Source: Prostheceraeus crozeri (taxonomy: Eukaryota > Platyhelminthes > Polycladida > Euryleptidae). From it: DNA of 64,000 bases. The notes beneath the pieces were generated by a model. The model ran no database searches and had not been told where the DNA came from. It saw nothing but the letters and a program-made list of their open reading frames with translations. This document shows, in pieces, positions 34,884 through 45,772 of this stretch. Made by a program: the position numbers and the translations under genes. How positions within the stretch are numbered: the stretch's first letter is position 1; every line of letters begins with the position of its first letter. The stretch spans positions 370,341-434,340 of the forward strand of contig CAJQUW010011534.1 in NCBI GenBank assembly GCA_907163375.1. The letters are read 5' to 3'.

Positions 34884-35616
34884 GGAATGAATAGCAATGT
34901 AAAAAGTATGAATGAAGTAGAAACTGAAGGAATGAACTGCGGCGTTGTCAGTTCATATACTAGAGGCAGTGATGTCTGGGAACTACGGCACTACCTAAAT
35001 GATTTTGCTACGATGTGTGGAACTGTGAAAACAGACCATATAGGCCTAAGCTAGATGTGATGTCTCATACTCATGATTGGTTACAGTATTGTTTATAGTT
35101 AGTTACCAAAACCAACAACCATCGGTCTGATTGACCCTTTAACATAGGGACTTTGTTATTATTGAAGACATTGGTAATCGTTCATTATCGTTAGCTGAAG
35201 ATTGAATAGGCCTAACTTTTTATTATGTGTACGAGCATTATCTTAGAGGTTGTCGGGTAATTAAGAGCGCATTTAAGTGCTTATAGCACTCTATACGTAA
35301 CTAGAAATACAACTCAGTGATATTATAGTCGCTTAGGCCCTCTATGTCTAACGTTCTGTATGAGTATTAACAAATAAGCAATATAGGGAGGCCTGTCCTA
35401 ACAAATACAGATAATTTTGCCTACGTACACACTCAATTTTCCCATGGGATGCCAACACTGACTTGAAAGAGCACGTACTAGAGGCACCTCTCGAAATAAC
35501 AGTTAAGGGATGCTGCTACATTAATGTAAATTGTAAACTGCTTCCACCATCACCCAGCGTTTTTGCTACTTCCTTGAAGTTGCGCAAAATCTACAATTCT
35601 GTTATTTTCCTTGCAG
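34884..35616. other. Intron 3' end, nothing recognised before the splice acceptor
   Basis: AT-rich with TAGGCCTA-like words. The last bases GTTATTTTCCTTGCAG form the acceptor for the terminal exon. Frames open before the acceptor are not coding. Confidence 0.5.
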
Positions 35617-36104
35617 ATGGGTGCTCCTCACATATGACTGCCGTGTGCCTCGGTGCCTTGTCCGTCTATCTTCGACTCTTCCTTGATTTTAACATTCAAA
35701 TGTACTTCCCCGACTTTCCTTCTTATCCGCGTCTCATCATAGAAGAAAGGAATGAAATTCAACGCAGAAATCTTCCTAATCTCATTGATGAAAGGGACGC
35801 CTTAGAAAGAGAGAAGCGGAGAAGTAAGTTGGAAGAAAAGGACGGATTTAAGCCGGTTTGGCCTGGCAATCGGCCACCAGAGCGCCAAGCTCAAACAGTT
35901 CAGCATGTGGTGGAAGAGAATAATCTTGATTCTCCGGACTTAAAGGATGACAAAGATATGTCTTCTTATGTGAAAACATTCTTTAATTGGATGTTTATTT
36001 TATCCATTCTTATGGTGATTGGCGTTTTATTCCGGAAAGGTTATGTTTTACGTTTCATTGCCTTTCTATATCGCCGTCAACATTCAGTTTTTCACAACGT
36101 TTAG
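35617..36104 (+). CDS. Terminal exon of a C16orf89 (UPF0764)-like gene
   Basis: After the acceptor CCTTGCAG, the frame completes an Asp codon with the single base carried over from the 9353 donor. It reads DGCSSHMTAVCLGALSVYLR, the family's hallmark block; human C16orf89, as I recall, has DGCSSHNTAVATAALGGFL. The frame runs about 162 codons to TAG at 36102-36104. After the conserved block comes a charged stretch rich in Glu, Arg and Lys (residues about 45-115 of this exon, including ERDALEREKRRSKLEEK). A hydrophobic segment, FFNWMFILSILMVIGVLF, follows and then a basic tail. So this homologue has a C-terminal membrane anchor that I do not recall in the secreted human protein. Possible poly(A) signals are ATTAAA near 36247 and AATAAA at 36694. 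Confidence 0.85.
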
Positions 36105-36299
36105 AATGACTAATCATGCTACTTATTTTATTTTAATAAGTAACATGATGTGTTCCATATTGTGTATTATAGGGATGTAATATGGAAAGACACACAACGC
36201 TGTCTCGTTGAGAAATCCATCTTGCGTCAAAACATATCAGTAGGAAATTAAAGGAGCTCCCGTTGCCAACATATCATAACTGGAATGTTGAATTGCATT

Positions 36300-36689
36300 T
36301 CAGCTTCCATCAAAATTATCGACTGCTCCGATCTCACCAATTCCATGTGCAAGTCAGTTCACTTGGCGCGTCGTATTTCGGTGTTGTTTTTATATCTATG
36401 ACGAATGTTGTCGAATCATGACATCGCTTTGATGAGGACACTGATGTTATCGTTGATCTTATAACGAAGGTTTCACAGACTGGTAAAGAATAGACCGCTG
36501 TGGTATTTGGCTATTAATAGAAATTTTCATATTGTTGACGTGGTATAAGGTTTCTTATGATGAGTTTGATCATCCTGATTGTATTCTGATAGAAACAGAC
36601 ATGGAACCGGGCCGTCAGACACTAAAAAATTAGACCATGAATTCCAAGCTGTTGTTCGCAGTCGTATAATGAAGCACATGAGACACTAA
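36300..36689 (+). pseudogene. Decayed coding remnant of unknown identity
   Basis: Consecutive protein-like stretches appear in different frames of the plus strand. Examples are FHQNYRLLRSHQFHVQVSSL, then DEDTDVIVDLITKVSQTGK, then LWYLAINRNFHIVDVV, then YDEFDHPDCILIETDMEPGR and finally FQAVVRSRIMKHMRH before a stop. The order and composition suggest one former protein now interrupted several times. I do not recognise the family. It lies just downstream of the C16orf89-like terminal exon, possibly in its 3' UTR, and is followed by AATAAA at 36694. It may be a decayed mobile-element gene. Confidence 0.4.
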
Positions 36690-36699
36690 TGATAATAAA

Positions 36700-38079
36700 T
36701 CATTCATTTATTCAATGCTTGAGAATTGCCCTCGATATTAATACAGATACTTTTCAGATCCAATATCCTGTTTAGGGCTTACTGAGATTTCTGAAGCATA
36801 CAGACGGCTTCAGTGGAAATAAAATCACATGAGTCTGCATGTATTCGAAATGACATAGCTCCGTGTCTAGTATGCAGTACAGCTCCTTCTTTCATTGATC
36901 TAGAACTTCAATTCGCCTCTTTCATACATTTTAGATTGCTGAACAATTTTTACTTATGAATGTACTCTGAAATCGAAGGGAAATTCTAGTCGGTAGAAGT
37001 GATTACAAGAATTAGATTTTTCTCAGCATTGTTGATCGATTATGGATGCTTAATCAGGAAGAAATATACAAATGTTCATCTCATAGAAACAATTGCAGAC
37101 TTGATGATGGATTGCAAACTCTGCTCGGTTCCATCTCTTCGTATTGAGAATTATGAAGGCTTGTAGTTTCATGTGAATAATTAAATGACATTTTTAAATG
37201 AAGGATCATCGTCATAGAAAAATTGATGAAATCTTAAAATAGTCTTTCCTCATGTCCACCGTGCTTTTTGCGGAACAGTAACACAATTCATTCATCAAAA
37301 AAAATGTATACATATTTTAAATGTTCTTCATATCTTCATACAGCACATACTTTTCTTTCTGTTGAAGTAAGTGGTCACAAGTTTTTAATAATACGTGGTA
37401 GTGCATCAAGAAATGTTCGGAAAGCTCCAATCAGGTTAATGTCATAAATTGACTTAAATTAGCTAGGGAGACCTGTATCAAATATTCTGACAGCGCGGAT
37501 GATGAGAAGCACTTCAGCCATTTGACGATTTATTTTCTCATCACCTTGAAGTGTAAAGTGCGTCAATTTTGTTCAGTTCATCGATGTTTTCTATTGGTTT
37601 TTGTGATGACGGCCTTCCTGTTGATATAAAAGCATTTTTATTGGACAAACCGTTTTTCGAGTTTGTCTGACTGTAAATATCGTGTACATAGAAGATGGTG
37701 CTGATCGTTGGCGCAAGCCTTGTATGTGCAATCATGTGACTGAATTCCAATGTAATTTTTGTATTAATTACAATACAGGTGAATGAAACAAAACAGCTTT
37801 CAATATGTGAACCTCCTTGGAAGAATGTATGGCCATTTCTAAGGACGCCGGGTCTCAGTGAAAGTATATCTTGTCATGAAACTTATGTAAGCTTGATTAT
37901 TAAGTTAGCGGTTCTGTTCTTGATTTTTAAGCTGAAGCTGGATATGAGTTTCTCAGGAGCGGATCTTTAATTATTAACGTATGTCCAATTTTCTTAGACC
38001 ATTGTGAAAAGCAATGACGCCTACAAATTGCAGCTATTTAAAATGATTGAAATAAACAGTAGATAAAATTGTGCAGAAT
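36700..38079. other. Intergenic sequence, nothing recognised
   Basis: AT-rich. No gene or repeat was supported. Confidence 0.4.
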
Positions 38080-38118
38080 GTGTGCGGCTGGTAGGACTCT
38101 AACCTACGATCAGCCAGG
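38080..38118 (-). mobile_element. tRNA-derived SINE fragment, minus strand
   Basis: On the minus strand the sequence reads GATCGTAGGTTAGAGTCCTA then CCAGCCGCACA. This is the same tRNA T arm and acceptor end seen at 12331, with a degraded B box. The bases after it do not continue as the same SINE body. Confidence 0.55.
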
Positions 38119-38183
38119 AGCGGTAACTGGAAGTACATGCAAGTCTTTGAGCAGAGATATAGAAAATGCCTTGACCGTGCATT

Positions 38184-38392
38184 ATAAAATAATTAGAAAA
38201 TCTGGGAATAGGCCAAGTGTTTATATTGATAGAAAATATAAAAATGTATGAATTAGAAAAATCTAGGAGTTTGTAATAATAATAGCAATAATTTTTTTTA
38301 GTAATAATAATAATTTTTCTAATTCATACATTTTTATATTTTCTATCAATATAAACACTTGGCCTATTCCCAGATTTTCTATATTATTTTAT
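38184..38392. repeat. Large palindrome with 80-bp near-identical arms
   Basis: The arms are 38184-38262 and 38313-38392. They share AGAAAATCTGGGAATAGGCC, AAGTGTTTATATTGATAG and AAAATGTATGAATTAG. Only a one-base indel separates them. The 50-bp loop is an AT-rich TAATAATAA tract. The direct repeat TTTGAGCAGAGA flanks the region (38146-38157 and 38392-38403). Either a young fold-back element or a local inverted duplication could explain it. Confidence 0.9.
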
Positions 38393-38403
38393 TTGAGCAG
38401 AGA

Positions 38404-39230
38404 ACCTGGCCGCTGATACATAGGCTAAGATAATTTTCCTCCAAAAATTGACTTTTATATTGCATGATGCGAAATTGAATTTGCAATCATGGCGGACGAA
38501 TTGATCAGTACAGAGCTTCGCTTTAATTGGAATTATTCAGCAAGTGGATTTAAAAACCAGCGCGTTCTGCACACAACAATCAGTTGTAATTTCTGCATGA
38601 TTTAGCGGGATAAATTAGTTTCGTTGGCAGTGTAGCTTCCTTTGCCAGTACGAGTCGCAACTGAGGTTTCGAAAGCGGTCACGCGCTTGTAGGCCTACAA
38701 TAAGAATTACTTCTGTATGTTTGCGAAGGCCTACCTCAAAATTGCATTCAGTTGACTCATGCAGTTTGATTGAATCTCACCCTGGGATTGGAATCCAGAT
38801 GCATGCTCTTCCTAGTTGTGAAACTTAAAATCTTTTGACATAATTGGTTTAACCGATTCACTTTTAAGGAAACCTATTTATCAGATAATGTTACGGAGAA
38901 AGTGGACCAAACGTGTTGCTGATGTTAGTCCAATGTTTCACTTTTGTGCCATACTCGAATGAAATCCATTTTCATATATCGAATGACCATTTTTCAAAGC
39001 TAACACTATGTAATAAAATTCTTTCTCACATTCAGGATATTAATTCCGCCTCACCGCGGCCGACGGGTATATTACCTGTCTGAATGTCTATGCAAAAACG
39101 CGGGCGACCCGTCGTTGTAGGCATATGCGGTCTGTCTTTGTCAACATGAATCATACTGTAAACGATCGTATGAGGATGCATACGCTTGCCTAATACAAGC
39201 GTGTACAACTATTCGGTCCGTTGACTGACT
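38404..39230. other. Intergenic sequence, nothing firm
   Basis: AT-rich, apart from a short GC-rich patch at 39045-39125 (CGCGGCCGACGGG and GCGGGCGACCCG) of unknown meaning. Confidence 0.35.
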
Positions 39231-39506
39231 ATGATCAAGCATGTATACAAGGTCGTGATGACTCATAATCTTTCCATCATTTATAACCTTGGTAGAAATC
39301 AAAAAAGCTGCCTCTCTGAATTAAGTCATCTGTCTGAGCCTCTCAACACTTCGAAAATCATGACTCCAAAACGCCGTGCATCGCAAATGTACGCCTACGT
39401 CAAACTCCCATTTGGTCAATCTATTCCCGAAAATGTGGAAATTTTTGAATCTGACGACGAAGGAACGTCCTCAAGTGCATCCGATGACGAATTTCAACTG
39501 CACTAA
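39231..39506 (+). CDS. Unrecognised open frame with an acidic Ser-rich end
   Basis: The last part of the 91-codon frame reads MTPKRRASQMYAYVKLPFGQ and then EIFESDDEGTSSSASDDEF before the stop. A basic start followed by an acidic serine-rich C terminus is protein-like and could be a short gene or a terminal exon. I do not recognise it and could not find a clear splice acceptor. The piggyBac element starts 280 bp downstream. Confidence 0.25.
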   Translation: MIKHVYKVVMTHNLSIIYNLGRNQKSCLSELSHLSEPLNTSKIMTPKRRASQMYAYVKLPFGQSIPENVEIFESDDEGTSSSASDDEFQLH

Positions 39507-39786
39507 GTGCGTAATTAAACTTGTCTTTTTGTAGTGAGTTTAGCAGATTTGTTCATAAAATCAAATGCCTTTCAATGAAGCCTTTTTTAATTTTAGTCTT
39601 TCAATCAAACCTGCTGTGATATTCCATAAAAAGTAATAAATCATTGAAAAAGCGCCGATGCTGCTAAGTGAATAGCCGACGCGAGCGGGTTCCCGAATAT
39701 CGCTCATCGTACAGGGAATTTAGGCTTTTCAAATATCAAAAAATTGTGATGATAAAATGAATTGGACATTGTTTCTAATCGATTTA

Positions 39787-42249
39787 ACCCTTAGGCTACG
39801 AAGGGTGGTTCTGAGAGCCACCCTGTGCTGTTTTCGTGAGTATTACTCAGTTTGTTTCAATCAGTGACAAATCCTTTCATGACAATTTTCTTAGATATAT
39901 TAGCAAACGATTTGTGATGATCTAGCGACCGTTGTTCATTAATTGTTCATTGACCGTTGAATCAGCGCAGTTCTTTTGGGTTCTACCCATTTACAGAGGC
40001 GTACGACCTGGCTTGCAAAGATTGACATTTATAAGACAGACAACAGAAAGAGGTATAGAGAATGATGACGCGTCGATGTCGAGGCGTCAGAACTGGAGTG
40101 CGAAAAGGTCAGCAAAAGTGCACGCGCTAAGGTGCACGCCAGAAGCAGAACGAACGCTCGTCTGACCGGCCGATCTGAGCGATGCTCCATGATGCTAGGT
40201 CAAAGCCAATCGATGGCGCAACCCTACACATTGTCAGTTACTGTCATTCTCAATCATGCGACCGCAACGAGAGGCTGCTCGACTGGCTCAAGCTGCACTA
40301 TTCGGAGCAACAGAATCGGACTCAGAAGTAGATGGTGATTCAGACCAGGAAGATAACGTGGAGCACATTGTAGATGTTCACGATGATTCGGCATCGAGTG
40401 AGGATAATACGAGTGATGAAGATGTCCCAGTGCCACGACGACGCGTTGGCGGAGGAAGAGGGCGAGGATTACTTGTTTCGTCTCAACAACCGGCTGTGCG
40501 CGGTCGTGGACGAGGTTTTGTACCTCGACAGGCACAAACAAATCCCTACAACGATAAGAATGGTTACTTGTGGTCACCTGAACCACCTCAACAGAGAGGT
40601 CGACGCGATGCAGCAAATGTTGTTCACGTTGGTGGAGGGAAACCCGAACCAGGTGCAGTGAAGAACACCATTTTGGAGACCTGGTCACTTTTCTTCCCGG
40701 ACACTATGCTCATGCAAATTGTTCATTTTTCTCAGATGAAAGCAAATGCTCTGGGTATTGAAGTTCAGTTGACTGTTGTCCAGCTTAAAGCTTACTTTGG
40801 AATTCTGTACTTCAGAGGGGTTTTCGGCGATCAGAAGATTCCTATCGAGCAACTTTGGAGTGAGAACTACAACACGTTCTACCGCACAACTATGAGTCGC
40901 AACTTATTCCAAACTTGGAACCGTGTATTGCGATTCGATGATTCAGAGCTCAGAGAAGACCGGAAGAAAACAGATTCATTTGCTGCCTTGAGAGACATCT
41001 GGTCTGAGTGGAATGAAAGACTCCGTATTTTCTACAAAGCCAGCCATTCAATCACCATTGATGAACAACTGGTCGCGTCACGTTGTCGCTCACCACACCG
41101 GATCTACAATCCGTCAAAACCGGGAAAGTATGGCGAGCTTGTGAGATGGTGCACAGATGCTAAGAACAGGTATTTCTTGAATGGCAGCCCACTAACTAAA
41201 CGTCCGGAAGACAGTGTCGCGGCTGAAGTTCACAAAGAGTCAAATCGAGCAAAATCACTTGTGATGAATTTGTGTGGACCGTTCTTCAACGACGGAAGAA
41301 ATGTCACCGGGGACAGATTCTTCACTTCGATGGATGTTGCTACTGAACTGCTGAACCGGAACACCACGTATCTCGGAACAATGCAGAAAAATAAGAGGGA
41401 CATTCCGGCGATCTTGCATGAACCACGGGAGCAATTTGACTCAATCTTCGCATTCGGTGGCGACCGGAAGAGACTCACAGTCCAGTCCTATCAAGTCAAA
41501 CCAAAGAGGAAGGTTTATCTAATATCCTCTATGCATCACTCTGCTGAAACACTACCTGATGGCAAGAGAAAGAGCAACATGCAGCTCTACTACAACGAAA
41601 CCAAAGCAGGCGTTGATGTAGTGAACGAAATGTGCAAGGCCTACTAGGTCAGGACTCGAGTTCACAGGTGGCCCATGGTCCACATGCACAACATGTTGGA
41701 TGTGACTGGGATCAACGCCTACACCATCTTCAACATGTCCCTACCAGACTGGACAACGGTTGTGGAGAGCAAGCGACGTCGACAGTTCCTACAACAGCTT
41801 GCTACCGAGTTAGCCAAAGATCACATGCTGCTCCGACTGCAGGAACCTATCGGACTTTCAACGGAGCTTGTCAACCTGATCACCAAAGCAACAGGTCAGC
41901 AAAATCCACGTCGATAAGCACCTGTGCAAGAAGGCCAAGAAGCACCGCAGTTAAGATGCGCCAGGTGCAAAGACAGTGGCAAGCCAACTCGCGACTGTAA
42001 CAAAACTCGTCACAGATGCCGAGAGTGTGATGCACCAGCTTGCGGGCGACACACTCTCGTGGCCCAGGTGGTTTGTTCAAACTGTATGTAAACTTTACTG
42101 AAATAGGCATTCGTTTTGTTGACATGTTGTTTTGTTCCTTATGTTTGGTATTAAACATGAAACTCACTGGAAAACTTGTTTTTTTAGGGTGGCTCTAAAA
42201 GCCACCCTTGGTAGCCTAAGGACTATTAAATACCTTGGTAGCTTAAGGG
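39787..42249 (+). mobile_element. piggyBac element, TTAA-flanked
   Basis: Target site TTAA lies at 39783-39786 and 42250-42253. The termini are CCCTTAGGCTACGAAGGG on the left and CCCTTAAGCTACCAAGG on the right, read inward. A subterminal palindrome AGGGTGG...CCACCCT occurs near both ends (39802-39824 and 42187-42209). On the right, the end motif is present twice (GGTAGCCTAAGG and GGTAGCTTAAGGG), separated by about 17 bp. The 2.46-kb element encloses one transposase with two in-frame stops. Confidence 0.95.
40256..42091 (+). pseudogene. piggyBac transposase, two internal stops
   Basis: One frame runs 611 codons from ATG 40256 to TAA 42089-42091. The N-terminal part is acidic and then Arg/Gly-rich (PRRRVGGGRGRG), as in many piggyBac proteins. 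The DDE_Tnp_1_7 core follows with IDEQLVASRCRS (first Asp), GDRFFTSMDVATEL (second) and AGVDVVNEMCKAY (third). After it, RWPMVHMHNMLDVTGINAY is the usual post-catalytic motif. The C-terminal cysteine-rich zinc domain starts at RCARCKDSG and includes CRECDAPACGRHTLV. Two stops interrupt the frame: TAG at 41645-41647, directly after MCKAY, and TAA at 41915-41917, before the zinc domain. The frame is otherwise conserved, so inactivation is recent. Confidence 0.93.
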
Positions 42250-42253
42250 TTAA

Positions 42254-43557
42254 ATCAAAAATTTACTTGGAAACTGAAAACCAGTAAAAATTTTACCGAA
42301 GAATTTTATTAAGAAATCAAAAGAAAACAGTATTAAATTTTTTCAGTGTTGAACAGCCATATCTTTCTGGGAAACTCCTGCAGAATCCTCGTCCTCTTCG
42401 GTATCCAAATCCGATCTGACGTCAGTGTTGGTGTCGTTTGGTGGCTTCAACTTTCCTCAAAAGAAGGAACTCAGCTGCAAAAGAGAAAATGAATGAATTT
42501 GACGCAAGAATTTGCTTTTGGAGGTTGCTTTGTCCGATTATAATTTTTCATATTTTACATTTGGAAAGTAAATCCTGCGGACGCATTCACTATACAGTTG
42601 ATCTCTTGCTTTAATACTTCACGACTTTCTTCTCCTCATAATGATATTTTCGTTTTATGAAAATGTTTTCTTCTCTGTTCAAATTCCAAAATCAAATGAG
42701 GGCTAAATTGGATTTTTAGATTAAGGAAATCCTAAACAATATCCGAAAATGAAAAATTCTATTAAATTAATTCAGATATTTTACAATAAGAACTTCCCTA
42801 TCAATAATCAAAAACTTGCAATAAAAAATTTGACTGAAGAAAGATTTCAAAAAAGTCATTACTTTTTCATGTCTTGATATAAAAGTGTATTTTCGAAAAA
42901 ATCATATCTTGAAATGAAAATATATTTTCTCGTGATGATAAAGATGTACTAATTTTAAATATTCTATACCTAAGAAATGAAAATTTTGAAAATAGTGAAA
43001 ATCAATAGCAAAGTATGTCACACTTTCTCAGAGCCATCTCCTTTTTCATTATCAATATCACTGAATTTTAGATGTATCACTGGTCTAGATTTTACTGAGT
43101 CACTGTCATTTTAGAAATCGTCGCAAGCAACAAGTTGAAAAGAATAGTAGTCCACTTCACACAGACTAGACATGACCAGCAGATATCAAGTTGGGAACAA
43201 ATACACATTTTTGAAACTTCAAATCCGAATATTTTTCCTTTAAATTGTCAAAGCACAGCATATCAATATGAAAAAATTGACTATTCAAAAATTCAAAAAA
43301 TCGGACATAAATATTGCATTCATCAATAGTAAAATATAAGCGTGCTGTAAATGGATGACCTCAACATCAATTTATGTTCTTTCAAAATTATTAATGTGCG
43401 CCGGACATCACAGAAAACAGGATCATCGAACTTTTATACCGAAGATGATTTTCGATCGTTCCACAAAACCGTTAAGATAAAATGAGATGGCGCATATTTT
43501 CAAATCAATAGGAGTCAGTCAAACAGATAATCATATCAGTAACCAAAACATAGCATT
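42254..43557. other. Intergenic sequence, nothing recognised
   Basis: Very AT-rich, with no gene or repeat supported. Confidence 0.4.
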
Positions 43558-44016
43558 GTGCAAAGACATCCCGTTGCCTTGCAATGCGATTGTAACAAAC
43601 GTCCACCGGAAAGACGCTGCGGAATGATGGAATTCAAAATACGATTACAATCCAAAACTGACACACAATTTCATAGCTTGGTGGCGCTGAATTTCAAAAA
43701 GTCAGGCGAACACTTCAGTTTGCATCAATTACATATAATTTTGTGTCAGCGTTTCCAGAAATTCGAAATTAGATGTTTATCTTTCGTCAAAATATCTCCA
43801 ACATATAAAGAACACCCTTTATTCAAAATAGAGTGGACAAGTGTCTTTTTTGATGATCATAGGTTTCAGGACAGTTTTCATACTTATTTCTTAGTCAACA
43901 AAACTATGTTTATTATCGCTACATATTGCATGACAGGAATTCTATTAATTAGTATATTCTTTTATTCCATCATTTCGGTAATTCATTTAAAAACGTATTC
44001 TCAATTTTTTTTCTAA
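43558..44016 (+). CDS. Unrecognised open frame with a C-terminal hydrophobic segment
   Basis: A 152-codon frame begins at a non-ATG codon. It contains a Cys-rich start (LQCDCNKRPPERRCG) and a hydrophobic stretch (MFIIATYCMTGILLISIFF) near its end. No family is recognised. It stops 39 bp before the left end of the Penelope-like element. It could be a chance frame in AT-rich DNA. Confidence 0.2.
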   Translation: MQRHPVALQCDCNKRPPERRCGMMEFKIRLQSKTDTQFHSLVALNFKKSGEHFSLHQLHIILCQRFQKFEIRCLSFVKISPTYKEHPLFKIEWTSVFFDDHRFQDSFHTYFLVNKTMFIIATYCMTGILLISIFFYSIISVIHLKTYSQFFF

Positions 44017-44321
44017 TTAAGTAAACGGTAATAGAGAATGACTCGTTTTGTAGGTGGAAAAGACATTCTTCTTTGCTCGGCGCTTCGTCCGTTCTTGTGA
44101 AAGACCTGTGCCCGTATTAACAATCTGTCGGTAATCCTACTGTGAATTACCAACAGCAGTTGGTAACTTTCACAACAGCTCAGTTCATGGTATTAACAAA
44201 CTGACAGTAACATTCACAGTAGCTCTTCACTGGTTACTGCCATCGGCCAATCAGAATTCAGCATTGACTCCTTGGTCGATCACATCTTTATGAGACACAT
44301 GTTAACTATGACTGATGTACA

Positions 44322-45040
44322 ATGACCAATATGTCTAAAGGCAAAGAACTCGATATTCGAATAATCGAGCTGTATGAAGAGAATCGCAGTATTTTGGAAA
44401 ACAAGGGACGAAAGGCTCAAATCGATTTAAGAAAGAAAGAAGCCTGGGAGTCCATAACGCTGAAGATCAATGCTGAATTTGGTGTTCAGCTCACCACAAA
44501 AAGGTTGAAGATAAGTGGCGCTACTTGAAACGAACATCAAAGAAGGCCAATGCTACCCATGTCAGAGCCAAACAAAGAACTGGTGGTGGCCCACCTCCGA
44601 AACCCCTGACAGAGACTAATGAGAAAGTGGTGAATGTGTTGGGGAAAACTGTTGGTTTCCGGGGTATCGCAGGAGGAATGGAATCAACGGTAGCTGACCT
44701 CATAACAAGCAACAACACCAATGATGTCGGAACTTCAAGTGATCCAGGACCTACAAACAGAGAGCATCAGAATACGAGTATACCCGACAATGCGAATGAA
44801 ACTGGTATTGTTGCATTGGGTACTGATGAAAATAACGATCCAATAAATCTACCAACAAACCGACAGGTGAGCCGGAAGAAATCACCTAAAAAGAAACTAA
44901 GTCAAGAGGACATTCTGCTCCTTCAGGAGAAAGTCCTAAAACGAGATCTTGAACTTCAAGAAATAAAATTCAGACTGTTTAGTAAAGCTGAAAAGTTTTT
45001 TGATATAAAATTAGCTGAATTTGATCGTGATGTTTTATAA
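44322..45040 (+). pseudogene. Harbinger Myb/SANT-like DNA-binding protein, one frameshift
   Basis: This is the accessory protein of PIF/Harbinger elements, which helps the transposase bind DNA and enter the nucleus. The first frame (44322-44528, 69 codons) contains an aromatic-poor Myb-like helical region (RKAQIDLRKKEAWESITLKI). The second frame (from about 44505 to 45040) continues with DKWRYLKRTSKKANATHVRA, then TGGGPPPKPLTE, and ends in a charged helix (LSQEDILLLQEKVLKRDLEL). A single missing base, most simply in the A run at about 44499-44503, separates them. Alternatively a short intron might be used, but no convincing splice pair is visible. All else looks intact. Confidence 0.82.
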
Positions 45041-45772
45041 GACTTTATCCTGAACGACTCGAGTTTTACTACAGAAAATATTTTCTGATATTTTCATTAG
45101 TATCAGTAGGCCCTCCATGTAGATGTGTGTTCATATGGTATTGGTGTTAAGTGTTCTTTGGTATTGGTTTTGGTTATATAATAGAGTTATCACAACAATC
45201 CTTTGTTTTTGTTTGTTCATGTACATGAAAGCTATCCATTGAGTACACGTATTTAGAATACATTTATGAAAAAGAATTCTATTAAATATATTTAATTCGG
45301 GATTATTAATTGAATTTTTAATTTGAAAGATCCCCAAACTACTCCGAAAAGATAATTTTCATTTGTTTTGCAACAATAATTGATTGCTATCAATGAAATT
45401 TGCCTTTCCTTTATAATAGAATTTTAGAAACTGTTAATTAATTATTAGTATAACTTGGTATCTTGCTTCAGAAGTTTAGTAGAAAAGTATAGTCTATAGG
45501 CCTTTTATTGTAGCCTATATAGTCTCTCAATCATATCCGTGTAATGAATAGCTTACGTTGGGCTATATTTTAAGAACTTGACATTTGAATTACATTTTAT
45601 ATAACTTTGTAGTTTTTTCGCCAAATTTGTGAATCATATAGAAATGGATTGTGCCAGTCGTCCGCGCGGCTGGTACAATACATTTCTATGTGTATACTCG
45701 TATACGATTTCAGTCTTAGCATTCATTTTAAAAGTCTCATTCACGCAATATATATTTTTCCTTTACAGTATC

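Larger units (their letters stand above)
9354..35616 (+). other. Intron of about 26.3 kb in the C16orf89-like gene
   Basis: It begins with the donor GTGAGT at 9354 and ends with the acceptor TTTTCCTTGCAG at 35616. The flanking exons are both phase 1 and encode adjacent blocks of the same protein family. The intron holds fold-back MITEs, SINE and LINE fragments, a minisatellite and hAT elements, listed separately. Unlisted exons inside it cannot be excluded, but the human protein has no large extra block between the two parts. Confidence 0.7.

Noticed and set aside
35463-35616. First 51 codons of the frame containing the C16orf89-like terminal exon
   Set aside because: They precede a strong splice acceptor, and the conserved protein starts exactly after it, so they are intron.
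40254-40688. 144-codon minus-strand frame
   Set aside because: It is antisense to the N-terminal acidic and Arg/Gly-rich part of the piggyBac transposase.
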